Notes: a model not told the origin generated them from the sequence alone. DNA of 41,519 bases from Thermodesulfobacteriota bacterium (GCA_021604765.1 BQJP01000024.1:1-41519), one strand, 5' to 3'; counted from the first letter of the stretch, positions 32,044-40,863 are shown. Program-made: numbers and translations.

Positions 32044-33419
32044 TTAAGCTAATGCTTTCCTTCTTCTCATAACCATAAATCCAAAAATTCCAAGAATAGA
32101 TGCCATTGCGATCAGCCCCCACTCGGAGAGTGTTGGAACAGCAATTACCGGACATTGGTCTGTAAAAAGTAGATAAATTTGCTCTGATTCATTATTAATA
32201 CCACCCGAAACCAGGTCATCATCACTCTCAAAGGCAAAGAAAGTAAATTCGTTTGGTGCAGACAAATCATCTATGTCTGTTCCGGGAGGGAAATTTGCAA
32301 GTGACATGAATGATGGGTTTGCAGGATTGATTATATCAGCCATCACAATAGTTTCTGTGTCGCCGTCTTTTACCGGTGCAAACTGCGGATTTTCCGTGAT
32401 GAAAACAATATTGTTCCCAGCACTGTCAATTTCTGCCGAGGAGGCTGTGAATTCTGCGGATTTAGTAATTCTTGTAAACACAGGATTTTGCGGATCTCCG
32501 ACATCAGCTATAAAAATATCCCGTTCTGGATCAGGACTCATTCCCGTAATAGCATAATTAGAGGCGAAGACAATTCTTTGTCCATCACCTGTCATATCGG
32601 CTCCCTGATTGAAAAAATCATTATCAGGCAGATTAGTTAGCTGAAATAGTGTGTTCGGAGCAGGGTTAGGAGGGTTAAAGCTAATTTCTGATAAATATAA
32701 TTGTCTTGCACCGCTCGCATTCGTACCGGGAGGATTATAATTTGCACTTGCAGTAAAAGCTACTCTTGTAGCTGCTGTATTTGTAACAGGACCTGAAAAT
32801 ATACCACCGCCACTTGGCGAATTAGTTAACTGTTCAAATGGAACTACTAAGTTATTGTCATCAAAAATAAAATATTCAAAACTCTGAAGAGGATTCATTC
32901 CGGTTAAGTCTGCACCCGTACCAACGCCAATCTTTGTTCCATCACCGGATATTCTTGGAAAAAATTCTCATCAACAACATTAGTCAGCTGAGTATAGATC
33001 GGATTATTTGGATTATTTATATCGCCGTAAAATAGCTGATCTTCATTAAGTGGATTACCTCCTGTTAAATCACTTTCAGAACCAAAGGCTATCTTAGTAC
33101 AGTCATCACTTATAGATATTCTACTCTCAGATTCCGGGGTGTTTGTCAGCTGGTAAAAAATAGGATTAAATGGGTCAATTATATCAGCAAAGAATATATC
33201 TATTTGATCTGGGTGACCGTTATTTAATAAATCAGCTCTGGAAAGAAACAGGATTCCAGTCCCGTCGCCACATACAAATGGATCCCGGGAATCTTCTTCG
33301 CCCTGAGTGATTTGAATTACATTACATGCTTTATTTTCAACATCTTGTGAATAACTTAAACTACTGAAGATTAGGACAATACTTAAGACAGTTAAGCTAT
33401 AAATATACTTATTATCCAT
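32044..33419 (-). pseudogene. IPTL-CTERM propeller protein split by a homopolymer frameshift
   Basis: Two minus-strand ORFs (33419-32904 and 32898-32044) are halves of one gene. The first has a Sec signal and blade motifs such as FNPIFYQLTNTPESESRISI and SDDCTKIAFGSESDLTGGNP. The second opens with TGMNPLQSFEYFIFDD and ends VPTLSEWGLIAMASILGIFG then MRRRKALA. At 32959-32964 there are six A (six T on the coding strand). Adding one restores the frame as DENFF, then PRISGDGTKIGVGTGADLTG, an exact blade repeat. The restored protein would be about 458 residues: six or so TolB/PD40-type blades with the pattern DI.NPNNPI.xQLTN, then an IPTL-CTERM tail. Confidence 0.88.
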
Positions 33420-33523
33420 TTTTATCCTCCATACTTATAGAATAGTTGGTTCTATTTTAGTATATATCAATATTAAATGCAATAATTTTTTGACTAATAT
33501 AATGTCCAAAAAAAATATTTCTT

Positions 33524-33853
33524 CTACTCAAATTGAGTTTCAGTAACAGGGTTCATTGGAGGGATTGAGGGGACATCCCCTGTCTTACCTTCACAGCCTT
33601 TTGCAATGTATCTCTCTGCAGTCTCAGCAAAATTTCTTCTTGCATTCACCTCTTGCTGAAAGAGCTCCATCGCTGCAGACATATCTTTACCTTCTGCATC
33701 AACAGCTTTTCTCTTATTAGCAATAGTGATAATATCATTCTGAAGCCCCTGTAATTGGCTTAATAAACCCTTGCAGGTCTCCTCCGAACATCCGACAGCT
33801 ATAAAACTCAGCATCAAAACAGCAAATACAGATAATTTTAATAATCTACGCAT
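33524..33853 (-). CDS. Small lipoprotein with helical body
   Basis: The ATG at 33853 is preferred because GGAGGG lies four bases upstream; the ATG at 33865 overlaps that site. The 109-residue product has lipobox A-V-G-C, then a helical, Glu/Gln/Asn-rich body: ETCKGLLSQLQGLQNDIITI and MSAAMELFQQEVNARRNFAE. Three cysteines are present in all (lipobox, EETC, KGCEG). It could form a coiled coil or helical bundle. No known family is recognised. Confidence 0.65.
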   Translation of the reverse strand: MRRLLKLSVFAVLMLSFIAVGCSEETCKGLLSQLQGLQNDIITIANKRKAVDAEGKDMSAAMELFQQEVNARRNFAETAERYIAKGCEGKTGDVPSIPPMNPVTETQFE

Positions 33854-33970
33854 AGAACCCTCCATTTAGATATGAATTTTTGTGGTGAATCACCTACCAT
33901 CCTTAAATGATATATATCATATTCGAACGACCGTATGCAAGACTATATTTATCTATCGTTATTTAGATAT

Positions 33971-33986
33971 AAAAAAAGGGAGCCGA
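33971..33986. other. Half of a shared-family terminator
   Basis: AAAAAAAGGGAGCCGAA (33971-33987) is the 5' arm of the terminator family, but no matching GCTCYC arm follows. It lies in the 33854-34084 gap and is probably a decayed copy. Confidence 0.5.
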
Positions 33987-34031
33987 AGCTAGCTAAGCTG
34001 ATCAAATAAATTTAGATTCATAAATGCGAAT

Positions 34032-34048
34032 TTAATCTCGGTTATAAT
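34032..34048 (+). promoter_or_regulatory. Promoter-like element shared with the M23 gene
   Basis: TTAATCTCGGTTATAAT ends in TATAAT (34043-34048), 36 bases before the ATG at 34085. It differs by one base from 29267-29283. Confidence 0.5.
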
Positions 34049-34084
34049 ATTATCATATAGAGATAATGGAGATGGAGGGATTTA

Positions 34085-35341
34085 ATGAAGAATATTAACA
34101 AACAGTTTAAAAGTTGTTCAAAGTTTGTCGCATTAATCTTAATATTTGGATTTCTTGCTATAGGCAACATTGGGGGATGCAACAACAATAACTCGGGCGG
34201 CAGTGATAACGGCGGTGGTCTGGGTAGCACAGCAACGTTTATGTTTTCAGGAGGCCAGTTTGGGGTCGACTACTCATGGACAAGTGTATCGCGCTGCAGA
34301 AATAATAGAGATATTAGTATGGACGGATGTGATGTAAACGCAGCTTTTGTAAACAATCCAAGCGCTCCAATGCCTGACTGCACCGGGAGTGCAAACCCCT
34401 TCTGCACTCTTGATGAGTGCGTAGACTGCTATGAAGTAGATACCTCTGAAATGAAGACAGTTGGAGCCAATATCATGAGACTCTATTCACCTAATTATAG
34501 TGTAACGGAGGCAGCGAGCAAGCAGGGTGTTAAAGTTGTTGTGGGAACGGAGAACGGCACAATCGCAATGCTGGCAAATGATCCAAGCTTCGCCACGACA
34601 TATTTGATGGGACAGTTTGGTCCTCCATACATAACCCCGCTTGAGCCGCACATTAAAGACGGCACAATAGTCGGCATTATTTTGGGAAATGAAGTGAACG
34701 GGAGTTTTGGATGCACACCGTGCAGCCCTTCGCTATTGGGAATGGCAGCCACTAACCTTCGTACAGCCCTTAACGCAATTACAGGGGGAAGTAGTGTTAA
34801 GATTGCTACAACACTTGTTGGCATTCCAACCTCACCGACTACACCCACGGCGGAGGAATATTGCAATGCCTCAGATATTGACGCTGTAGGTTTCGATCTT
34901 TACTGTCCCCTTAAAGGTCAGAGTCCCCCGGGAGAAACTACAGTATGCACGGGCAAGAATGTTCCCGCTGGATGTAATACTCCCCCTCAGTGCGTAGACG
35001 TCAGCATAACTGGATGGTATGAAATGAATACCCCGACAGCGTGTCTGGGCAAGTCATTTATAGCCGAGACCGGGTACACCACGGGAGATACGAATAACCC
35101 GGGATCAAACATGACATCCCTCTTTTCCGATCTGACTACAATGCTGGACACATACAAAACATGGGCATGTACAAACCAAATTCAGTCTTTTTACTTTGAG
35201 TGGTTTGACGAGGACGAGAGCAATATCAATGCGCCGAACAAGTTCTTTGGAATTTATGAGTGGACAACTACAGCTGCAACTCAGAATTACCCAGCGGCTA
35301 AATATCAAGACACGGTAAGCAATCTCTTTACGTGCCCTTAG
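34085..35341 (+). CDS. GH17-like glycosidase lipoprotein
   Basis: A GGAGATGGAGGGATT sequence precedes the ATG. The 418-residue product has a lipobox I-G-G-C (Cys32) and an Asn/Gly/Ser linker, then a TIM-barrel-like domain. NIMRLYSPNYSV (129-140), GVKVVVGTENGTIAML (148-163), GIILGNEVNGSFG (197-209, with E203 as candidate acid/base) and FIAETGYTTGD (325-335, with E328 as candidate nucleophile) follow the GH17 arrangement 'GNE...ETG'. FYFEWFDEDESN (about 372-384) is the next barrel strand. GH17 enzymes cleave beta-1,3-glucans. About 15 cysteines in the mature protein (e.g. CTLDECVDC) suggest many disulfides. Confidence 0.75.
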   Translation: MKNINKQFKSCSKFVALILIFGFLAIGNIGGCNNNNSGGSDNGGGLGSTATFMFSGGQFGVDYSWTSVSRCRNNRDISMDGCDVNAAFVNNPSAPMPDCTGSANPFCTLDECVDCYEVDTSEMKTVGANIMRLYSPNYSVTEAASKQGVKVVVGTENGTIAMLANDPSFATTYLMGQFGPPYITPLEPHIKDGTIVGIILGNEVNGSFGCTPCSPSLLGMAATNLRTALNAITGGSSVKIATTLVGIPTSPTTPTAEEYCNASDIDAVGFDLYCPLKGQSPPGETTVCTGKNVPAGCNTPPQCVDVSITGWYEMNTPTACLGKSFIAETGYTTGDTNNPGSNMTSLFSDLTTMLDTYKTWACTNQIQSFYFEWFDEDESNINAPNKFFGIYEWTTTAATQNYPAAKYQDTVSNLFTCP

Positions 35342-35505
35342 ACTGTTCTTCAAGATTTTGGATAAGATAGGTATGGGAATTTAATCCCCTTGTTAGATAA
35401 GTACCACCAGCCACCATCTTGTATGGGGATACTTAATTATCAAGCTAAAATATTTGTTTATGTTTGTCAATATAGCTATGCATGCAACATCATATTGACC
35501 AGTGA

Positions 35506-37059
35506 CTAACGGTGACCGTGTTCTTCTTCGGCAATACGTTTAAGTGTGACACGGTCTATCTTTCCAGTGGGGTTAAGAGGCATTTCTTCGAGAATGACTA
35601 TATCCTCTGGGGCCTTGTAGCCAATGCGCTCACGGGAGAACTTTATTAGATCAAATATAGCAGGTTTAGGGACCCCTTTTTTAAGAGTAATAAATGCGCG
35701 CACATTCTCGCCGTGCATCACATCATGAATACCTACGGCTCCCACCAGTTCAACCGCCTCGTGCTCAAGCAGAGACTCTTCTACCTCCACAGGACTGATG
35801 TTCGAGCCGTCATGTACGATGATCTGTTTCTTGCGGCTTCTAAACTTTAGGTATCCGTCCTCGTCTGCTACAAGCACATCCCCTGTATCAAACCAATCAT
35901 CAATGATGACCTCGTTTGTAGCTTCAATGTTACCCCAGTAGCCTTGCATGATGCTATTTGTTTTAACCCAAGCATTTCCATCTACTTCAGCACCCACTTC
36001 ATTTCCCTCTTCGTCTTTCAATGAAACAACAAAACCTGGATTAGGATTACCAATAGAGCCAATCTTGATGAGACCCGAGGGCGGGTTCAAGGTAGCAATA
36101 CCCATTTCACTTGATCCGTAACCCTCGTCTATTGGATGTCCTGTGAGGTCTATATACTCCTTTTCAAGCTCAAGAGGAACAGTGTCCGCGCCTGCCCGGC
36201 ACATTCTAAGAGAGGAAAAATCGTCACGATTAGCACCATGGTCTCGAATAACTCTAAACAGTGCGGCTGGAATCATGCACATAACAGTAGGTCTATATGT
36301 TCTTAGTAAAGGAATTATTTCATCAGGGTCGATCCTTCTCGCAACCAATACGCGGCCCCCTTTAGATATAGCTGCTAGCGAAAACAAAAACCCGCCAAGA
36401 TGTGATATCGAAGATCCCGGCAAAAGAGTATCTTCAGAAGTAAACTCAAATGCTTCGGCTGCACTGCCCATCATCCACCTCAGAGACTCATGTGTGTGCG
36501 TTACCCCCTTTGCCGGCCCTGTGCTGCCGGAGGTGAAGAAGATAAATGCAGGTGAGTCTGGATTAGTCTCAGGCAACTTTATTTCAGGATTGTTTTGAGA
36601 AATTAGCTCTTCAAATCCTATACTTTCTGAATCTTTATTATCGTGCAAAATTGTTCCAAGAGGTAAACGTCCAACTTGGTCAGATAATTTTAAATCTTCT
36701 AACCTCTCACTGTGAGCAAACAGAATTGTAGCACCGCTGACTTCAAGGGCATGATCTATCTCAGGAGCCATGTAGCGGTAGTTAAGCGGCACCCCGACAA
36801 GCCCTGCCTTAATGCATGCTATGTAGTGTATATAGAGCAGAACCCTATTTGGCATTAGTGAGGCAATTCTGTCCCCGGGAACTAGCCCATGAGCCAGATA
36901 GCCAGCCGCTAAACGAGTTGAGGACTCATCCAGCTCAGCCCAAGTGAGCTGGGTATCAAGCGATACCAACGCATGCTCATCTGGCTTTGTGCTAAGCCCC
37001 AAGCCTAGGAGATCTAAAACCGCTGTAGGATTTTCTAGTTTAGGCCCATGAATTGGCAT
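35506..37059 (-). CDS. Acyl- or aryl-CoA synthetase (AMP-forming)
   Basis: The ATG at 37059 is chosen because AAGGAAA lies eight bases upstream. The product of 517 residues is a full-length class I adenylate-forming enzyme. Motifs are FFTSGSTGPAKG (174-185, P-loop), GYGSSEMG (A5), DWFDTGDVLVADEDGYLKFR (A7-A8), and NPTGKIDR (A10, with Lys500 the catalytic lysine). Such enzymes activate fatty or other carboxylic acids with ATP and load them on CoA. The substrate is unknown, and the acyl-CoA dehydrogenase at the window's end hints at a degradation pathway. The divergent IPTL-CTERM gene starts 62 bases away. Confidence 0.92.
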   Translation of the reverse strand: MPIHGPKLENPTAVLDLLGLGLSTKPDEHALVSLDTQLTWAELDESSTRLAAGYLAHGLVPGDRIASLMPNRVLLYIHYIACIKAGLVGVPLNYRYMAPEIDHALEVSGATILFAHSERLEDLKLSDQVGRLPLGTILHDNKDSESIGFEELISQNNPEIKLPETNPDSPAFIFFTSGSTGPAKGVTHTHESLRWMMGSAAEAFEFTSEDTLLPGSSISHLGGFLFSLAAISKGGRVLVARRIDPDEIIPLLRTYRPTVMCMIPAALFRVIRDHGANRDDFSSLRMCRAGADTVPLELEKEYIDLTGHPIDEGYGSSEMGIATLNPPSGLIKIGSIGNPNPGFVVSLKDEEGNEVGAEVDGNAWVKTNSIMQGYWGNIEATNEVIIDDWFDTGDVLVADEDGYLKFRSRKKQIIVHDGSNISPVEVEESLLEHEAVELVGAVGIHDVMHGENVRAFITLKKGVPKPAIFDLIKFSRERIGYKAPEDIVILEEMPLNPTGKIDRVTLKRIAEEEHGHR

Positions 37060-37121
37060 ATGGTATTTCCTTTTTTTATTTAGATGATAATGTAAATAAC
37101 ATCTACCCGATGGAGGAATGG

Positions 37122-38162
37122 ATGACAATGATCTCAAAATTTATATCTAAAAGTATAACATTAACATTAATTGTAGTTTTTTCAGCAGCTCTCGGCTCAA
37201 CAAGCGCTATGGCTGCACCAATAGGATTACCTTTTGACTTTCCAGTACCAGCTCTAGGTTCTTTAATTTGGGATGACATAGACAATACTTACGGTGATCC
37301 GGTCAATCCTGTTCCTGGCTCACCTTTTACAGGCGATTGTGAGCCTTCAACAGATGCAGGCGCTATAGCTATCAATGACGCTAGATCTTCAGCCGACAAC
37401 GGAGATGCCTATGACACTGCATGGTTAACTTCAGTAGGCGATATGTATGTAACCTCTCCTGCTCAAGGAGATCTGACCGGCAATCTTTTCACAGCAGTCC
37501 CTGTAAATATTTCAGGATTGGATGTTACGTATACGCTCTTTTTCTCAGAAGACGTACAGTGTAACAGATATGTACTTTTTTTAGACAACAATACAGGAGC
37601 TGGCATAAACGAGCAGGTTAGTATTGCTACAAACTTTGGCTCTGATGGCAGTACAATTTTTGAAGCCACATCATCAGGTGACACAATGTTTACAACTACC
37701 GATCGTTGGGCTGTGACCTCCGACACTTTCCCATTTAGTGATCCTATAAATACGACAGTATTTTTTGGACCAGGCGTACCAGAAACCACTCCAAATTTTG
37801 CAACTGATATAGTATGTGATGATGCAAGTGATGAAGGAGTTGGTGTTCGTTACAACGTATTTGTTCCAGCAGGAGAAAGCAGATGCCTAATGCTCTTTGC
37901 GTGTCTTGATAACATTACAGATTCAGGTGAGACAGTAAATGGAGCAATCGCAGGAGCAGAGCTTTTTAACAGCAACGACACAATCCCTGGAGATCTTCTT
38001 AGCGGACTTTCCCAGCAAGATCTAGAACAGTGCGTAAACTGGCAATTTGGGGCACCTTCTTCTACAGTGCCTACTCTCTCTGAATGGGGATTGATCGCAA
38101 TGGCCGGACTTCTTGGAATCGTAGGTTTTATGGTTATCCGCAGACGTCAGGCAACTGCTTAA
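37122..38162 (+). CDS. IPTL-CTERM surface protein, unknown body
   Basis: The ATG at 37122 is chosen because GGAGG lies five bases upstream; in-frame starts upstream at 37053 and 37110 are less well placed. The 346-residue product has a Sec signal ending near AMAA. The body is beta-rich with LPFDFPVPALGSLIWDDIDN, LTGNLFTAVPVNISGLDVTY and LNPLAGAG-type loops; I recognise no domain, and it has about four cysteines. The C-terminus is VPTLSEWGLIAMAGLLGIVG followed by MVIRRRQATA, the canonical IPTL-CTERM tail. A strong terminator follows at 38194. Confidence 0.85.
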   Translation: MTMISKFISKSITLTLIVVFSAALGSTSAMAAPIGLPFDFPVPALGSLIWDDIDNTYGDPVNPVPGSPFTGDCEPSTDAGAIAINDARSSADNGDAYDTAWLTSVGDMYVTSPAQGDLTGNLFTAVPVNISGLDVTYTLFFSEDVQCNRYVLFLDNNTGAGINEQVSIATNFGSDGSTIFEATSSGDTMFTTTDRWAVTSDTFPFSDPINTTVFFGPGVPETTPNFATDIVCDDASDEGVGVRYNVFVPAGESRCLMLFACLDNITDSGETVNGAIAGAELFNSNDTIPGDLLSGLSQQDLEQCVNWQFGAPSSTVPTLSEWGLIAMAGLLGIVGFMVIRRRQATA

Positions 38163-38193
38163 ATTAAACAAGAAAAACAAATAGAAAGATTAC

Positions 38194-38235
38194 AAAAAGG
38201 GAGCTTTGATACGAATAGTGTCGGCTCTCTTTTTT
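38194..38235. terminator. Bidirectional terminator of the shared family
   Basis: AAAAAGGGAGC (38194-38204) pairs with GCTCTCTTTTT (38224-38234), eleven pairs with one wobble. It lies between the IPTL-CTERM gene and the convergent 38266 gene. Confidence 0.85.
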
Positions 38236-38265
38236 AATTGATTCAGATAATTTTTTGGAAGCAAA

Positions 38266-38790
38266 TTAGTTTTCCTGAGATGGCGGGGTAATTTCATACC
38301 CTAGCTGAGTTAATATTGATGCTCTGTTGTTATAATCAAACTGCTCTGTGATCACGCCTTCTTCTATCTGAATTATCCAGACTGCAGAGATTTTAACCTT
38401 TTTATTAGTAGGAGCCATATCACCCCTAGGGCCCATATTTGTTCCTGTAAATGTTATCCGAGCTACAACAGTATCGCCGTCAACATTTAAATGATCAGCG
38501 ACTATTTGCATATCCGGATATGCTTTTCTGATAAAACTTAAATAATCCATAAGCTCTGCTACGCCGTTAATGTCGGGGACATCCTGATCAACCCAGTTCA
38601 TTTTGAAATCCGGCGCATAAATCTGATCTGCTATTGCAGTGTTACCAGTGTTCCAGACTATAATGCTCTGCTTGGCGAGGGACTTCATATCCCCTCTTGA
38701 TTCGGCATTGACTGGATTTATATCAGCTAATACAAGACCTGTAGTAAACAAAATTAGAGCTAAAAATAAATTAAGCGAATAATTTTTCAT
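38266..38790 (-). CDS. Secreted SnoaL-like polyketide-cyclase-type protein
   Basis: The 174-residue product has a Sec signal ending near VNAES. It then follows the SnoaL/NTF2 fold: LAKQSIIVWNTGNTAIADQI, YAPDFKMNWVDQDVPDINGV, LMDYLSFIRKAYPDMQIVAD and AVWIIQIEEGVITEQFDYNN. The pairs D/H and 'FxxNG' typical of ester-carrying SnoaL proteins (carboxymethylenebutenolidase-like, DUF4440 group) are in place, but the reaction is not known. Its presence as a secreted form is unusual compared with the cytoplasmic copy at 22609. Confidence 0.8.
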   Translation of the reverse strand: MKNYSLNLFLALILFTTGLVLADINPVNAESRGDMKSLAKQSIIVWNTGNTAIADQIYAPDFKMNWVDQDVPDINGVAELMDYLSFIRKAYPDMQIVADHLNVDGDTVVARITFTGTNMGPRGDMAPTNKKVKISAVWIIQIEEGVITEQFDYNNRASILTQLGYEITPPSQEN

Positions 38791-38873
38791 AATTTTCTCC
38801 CGCCTTATTTAGTTATTAAAATCCTAACAAATGGGAACTTTGAAAGCAATAGTTTTGAGATGAAGCGATAAAA

Positions 38874-38896
38874 GGCAGTTTCGGCTCTCTTTTTTT
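38874..38896. other. 3' half of a shared-family terminator
   Basis: GGCAGTTTCGGCTCTC and a T7 run match the right arm of the terminator family; the left arm (GGGAGCCGAAACTGCC) is absent. A 22-base stretch here (from TCGGCTCTC) also recurs at 38221. Confidence 0.5.
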
Positions 38897-38949
38897 ATTG
38901 ATGAAGTTTGAAAACATATATGATAAACTCACTTTTAAGGTGAGTGGAT

Positions 38950-39381
38950 ATGAAAAAAGGAATATTAATAGTAGTAGGTGCAGTTTTTGCATTTGTGTTG
39001 ATACGGATGTTTATCATAATTGTGATTTTGCTAACCACGTCTGATGGCGAGATCCATAGACAGGGACTTATTACAGGACACAAAGGCGACTGGAAAACGG
39101 CAATTGAGCATTTTGACAGAGTGATTGAAATGAAGCCTCACCACGAGAAGGCTTACACCACAAGAGCCTTTGCCAAGTCACAGCTTGGGGATCACGAAGG
39201 CGCTATTGAAGACAGCCAAATTGCTATAGACAAATATCCCTTCTACGGCGAATCATATGCAGTGCTCGGAATGGCCGAGATAAACTCTGGGCAGCAAAAA
39301 GACGGCTGCAAAGATCTGAACACAGCTCTTGAGCTTGGATATGAAAAAGCAAAAGAATATATAAATCAGTACTGTAATTAG
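38950..39381 (+). CDS. Membrane-anchored TPR protein
   Basis: The ATG at 38950 is preferred to a GTG at 38944 because AAGG lies nine bases upstream. Residues 5-27 form a membrane helix (ILIVVGAVFAFVLIRMFIII). Then three TPR-like units follow: GHKGDWKTAIEHFDRVIEM, HHEKAYTTRAFAKSQLGDHE and GESYAVLGMAEINSGQQKDG. It ends like its neighbours, DGCKDLNTALELGYEKAKEY and a final YCN. The Cys-x(n)-Cys cap is shared with the TPR proteins at 22183 and 39452. It lies 70 bases upstream of the 39452 gene, so the two may be co-transcribed. Confidence 0.8.
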   Translation: MKKGILIVVGAVFAFVLIRMFIIIVILLTTSDGEIHRQGLITGHKGDWKTAIEHFDRVIEMKPHHEKAYTTRAFAKSQLGDHEGAIEDSQIAIDKYPFYGESYAVLGMAEINSGQQKDGCKDLNTALELGYEKAKEYINQYCN

Positions 39382-39451
39382 AATCTATCCGATATAATTT
39401 CCTTTAGTTGTATTTACAAAACCGAGTCAAAATTTAAAACAGGAGAGTTAT

Positions 39452-40573
39452 ATGAAATACAAATCAGCAATCCTATTAGTAGTTTTATTACTTTTACCTT
39501 TCACCGCATTTGCCCAATCGGCAAGGGAATATATAGATCAGGGAATTACAAAAGGAACCTCGGGCGACCTGGCCGGAGCGCTTTCTGATTTCAATCTGGC
39601 AATTGAGAAAGACCCAAAGTCAGCAGAAGCATATTACAGCAGAGCGGTTACCAAAGCAGCTATGGGCGATCAAAAGGGTGCGCTCGTCGACTACAACAAA
39701 TCAATCGAGCTAAACGATACCTCAGCATACGCATACAATAACAGAGCAAACCTTAAGGATGAGATGGGTGAAAAAGAAGGTGCCGTTGAGGATTATGATA
39801 GAGCAATAGAGCTTGATCCGAAATTTGCTATGGCATATAACAACAGGGGAACAACGAAACGGGAACTTGGCGACATTGAAGGAGCTCTCGCTGATTATAA
39901 TAAGGCAATTGAGCTTGATCCAAAGTTTGCAATGCCCCATAACAATCTTGGAAACCTTAAGGGAAGACAGGGTAAGAGCAAAGAAGCGCTTTTAGATTTT
40001 GACAAGGCGATTAAAATTGATCCTAATTTTACAATTGCATATTTCAATAGAGCCAATACAAAAGACGATTTAGGCGACTACAAAGGAGCGGTTTCTGACT
40101 ACGACAAAGCAATAGAGCTTAACCCGAAGTACTTTGACGCATATAACAACAGGGGAAACTTGAAGAGTAAAGAGAAAGATTATCAGGGAGCGCTTGAGGA
40201 TTACCAAAAAGCTGTAGAATTGAACCCAAAGTTTGCTCTGGGCTACTACAATATTGGGCTTTCTTACTATTATCTCGAGAAGTATGACGATGCAATCTCA
40301 AGCTACAGTAAAGCAATTGAGCTTAACCCTAGATTTGCCCAGGCATACGACAGCAGAGGAAGGAGTAAAGGGCTAATAAAAGACTATCAAGGCGCTTTAT
40401 CTGACTTCACAATGGCAATTGATCTTAATCCCCAAAACGCCAAGGCTTATTATGGAAGCGGTTATGCTAAAATTTTGCTCGATAAGACCGAATCAGGATG
40501 TGCCGACATAAAAAAGGCTCAGAAAATGGGTTATAAGCATGCCGAAGAAACATTAAAGCAGTACTGCAACTAA
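39452..40573 (+). CDS. Secreted TPR-repeat protein
   Basis: The 373-residue protein has a Sec signal ending near FAQS and then ten consecutive 34-residue TPR units. Each has the form AYNNRG.xKxxxGDxxGALxDYxKAIELDPK (shown here in fragments only, such as AYNNRGTTKRELGDIEGALA). The tenth unit is altered to SGCADIKKAQKMGYKHAEET and ends YCN. The repeats are so alike that they could recombine. TPR solenoids present a groove for protein partners; the partner is unknown. An AGGAGAG sequence precedes the ATG at a suitable spacing. Confidence 0.9.
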   Translation: MKYKSAILLVVLLLLPFTAFAQSAREYIDQGITKGTSGDLAGALSDFNLAIEKDPKSAEAYYSRAVTKAAMGDQKGALVDYNKSIELNDTSAYAYNNRANLKDEMGEKEGAVEDYDRAIELDPKFAMAYNNRGTTKRELGDIEGALADYNKAIELDPKFAMPHNNLGNLKGRQGKSKEALLDFDKAIKIDPNFTIAYFNRANTKDDLGDYKGAVSDYDKAIELNPKYFDAYNNRGNLKSKEKDYQGALEDYQKAVELNPKFALGYYNIGLSYYYLEKYDDAISSYSKAIELNPRFAQAYDSRGRSKGLIKDYQGALSDFTMAIDLNPQNAKAYYGSGYAKILLDKTESGCADIKKAQKMGYKHAEETLKQYCN

Positions 40574-40723
40574 TTATTGCAACTTCTTGTTATACTTATA
40601 GTTTATTTCAGAAACAACATGAGATAATATTTTCATCTCTGAGTTTATGTCACTTAGAACTGAAATCTCAAAAACCTTAGTTATAGTATTAACATATTTA
40701 AATAGGTGAAGGGTTTATAAACA

Positions 40724-40751
40724 AAAAAGGGGGGCTTGGGCTCCTCTTTTT
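40724..40751. terminator. Intrinsic terminator, shared-family type
   Basis: AAAAAGGGGGGC (40724-40735) pairs with GCTCCTCTTTTT (40740-40751), twelve pairs with two wobbles around TTGG. It terminates the TPR gene. Confidence 0.85.
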
Positions 40752-40863
40752 ATATCTCAAATATTGTAAATAGAACTCTTTTTATAGATTTATTCTGCAA
40801 TAACCTCCTAAGTCTCTTTTGCACACCAAACACATTCCTAAAATAAACGCAATTAAATCTTTA

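Noticed and set aside
34495-34866. Minus-strand 123-codon ORF opposite the GH17-like gene
   Set aside because: Antisense shadow: no start signal and no domain, while the plus strand carries the catalytic motifs.
39452-40573. A tandem DNA repeat array in place of a gene
   Set aside because: The 102-base periodicity is explained by ten TPR units in a single open frame with a signal peptide and ribosome-binding site.
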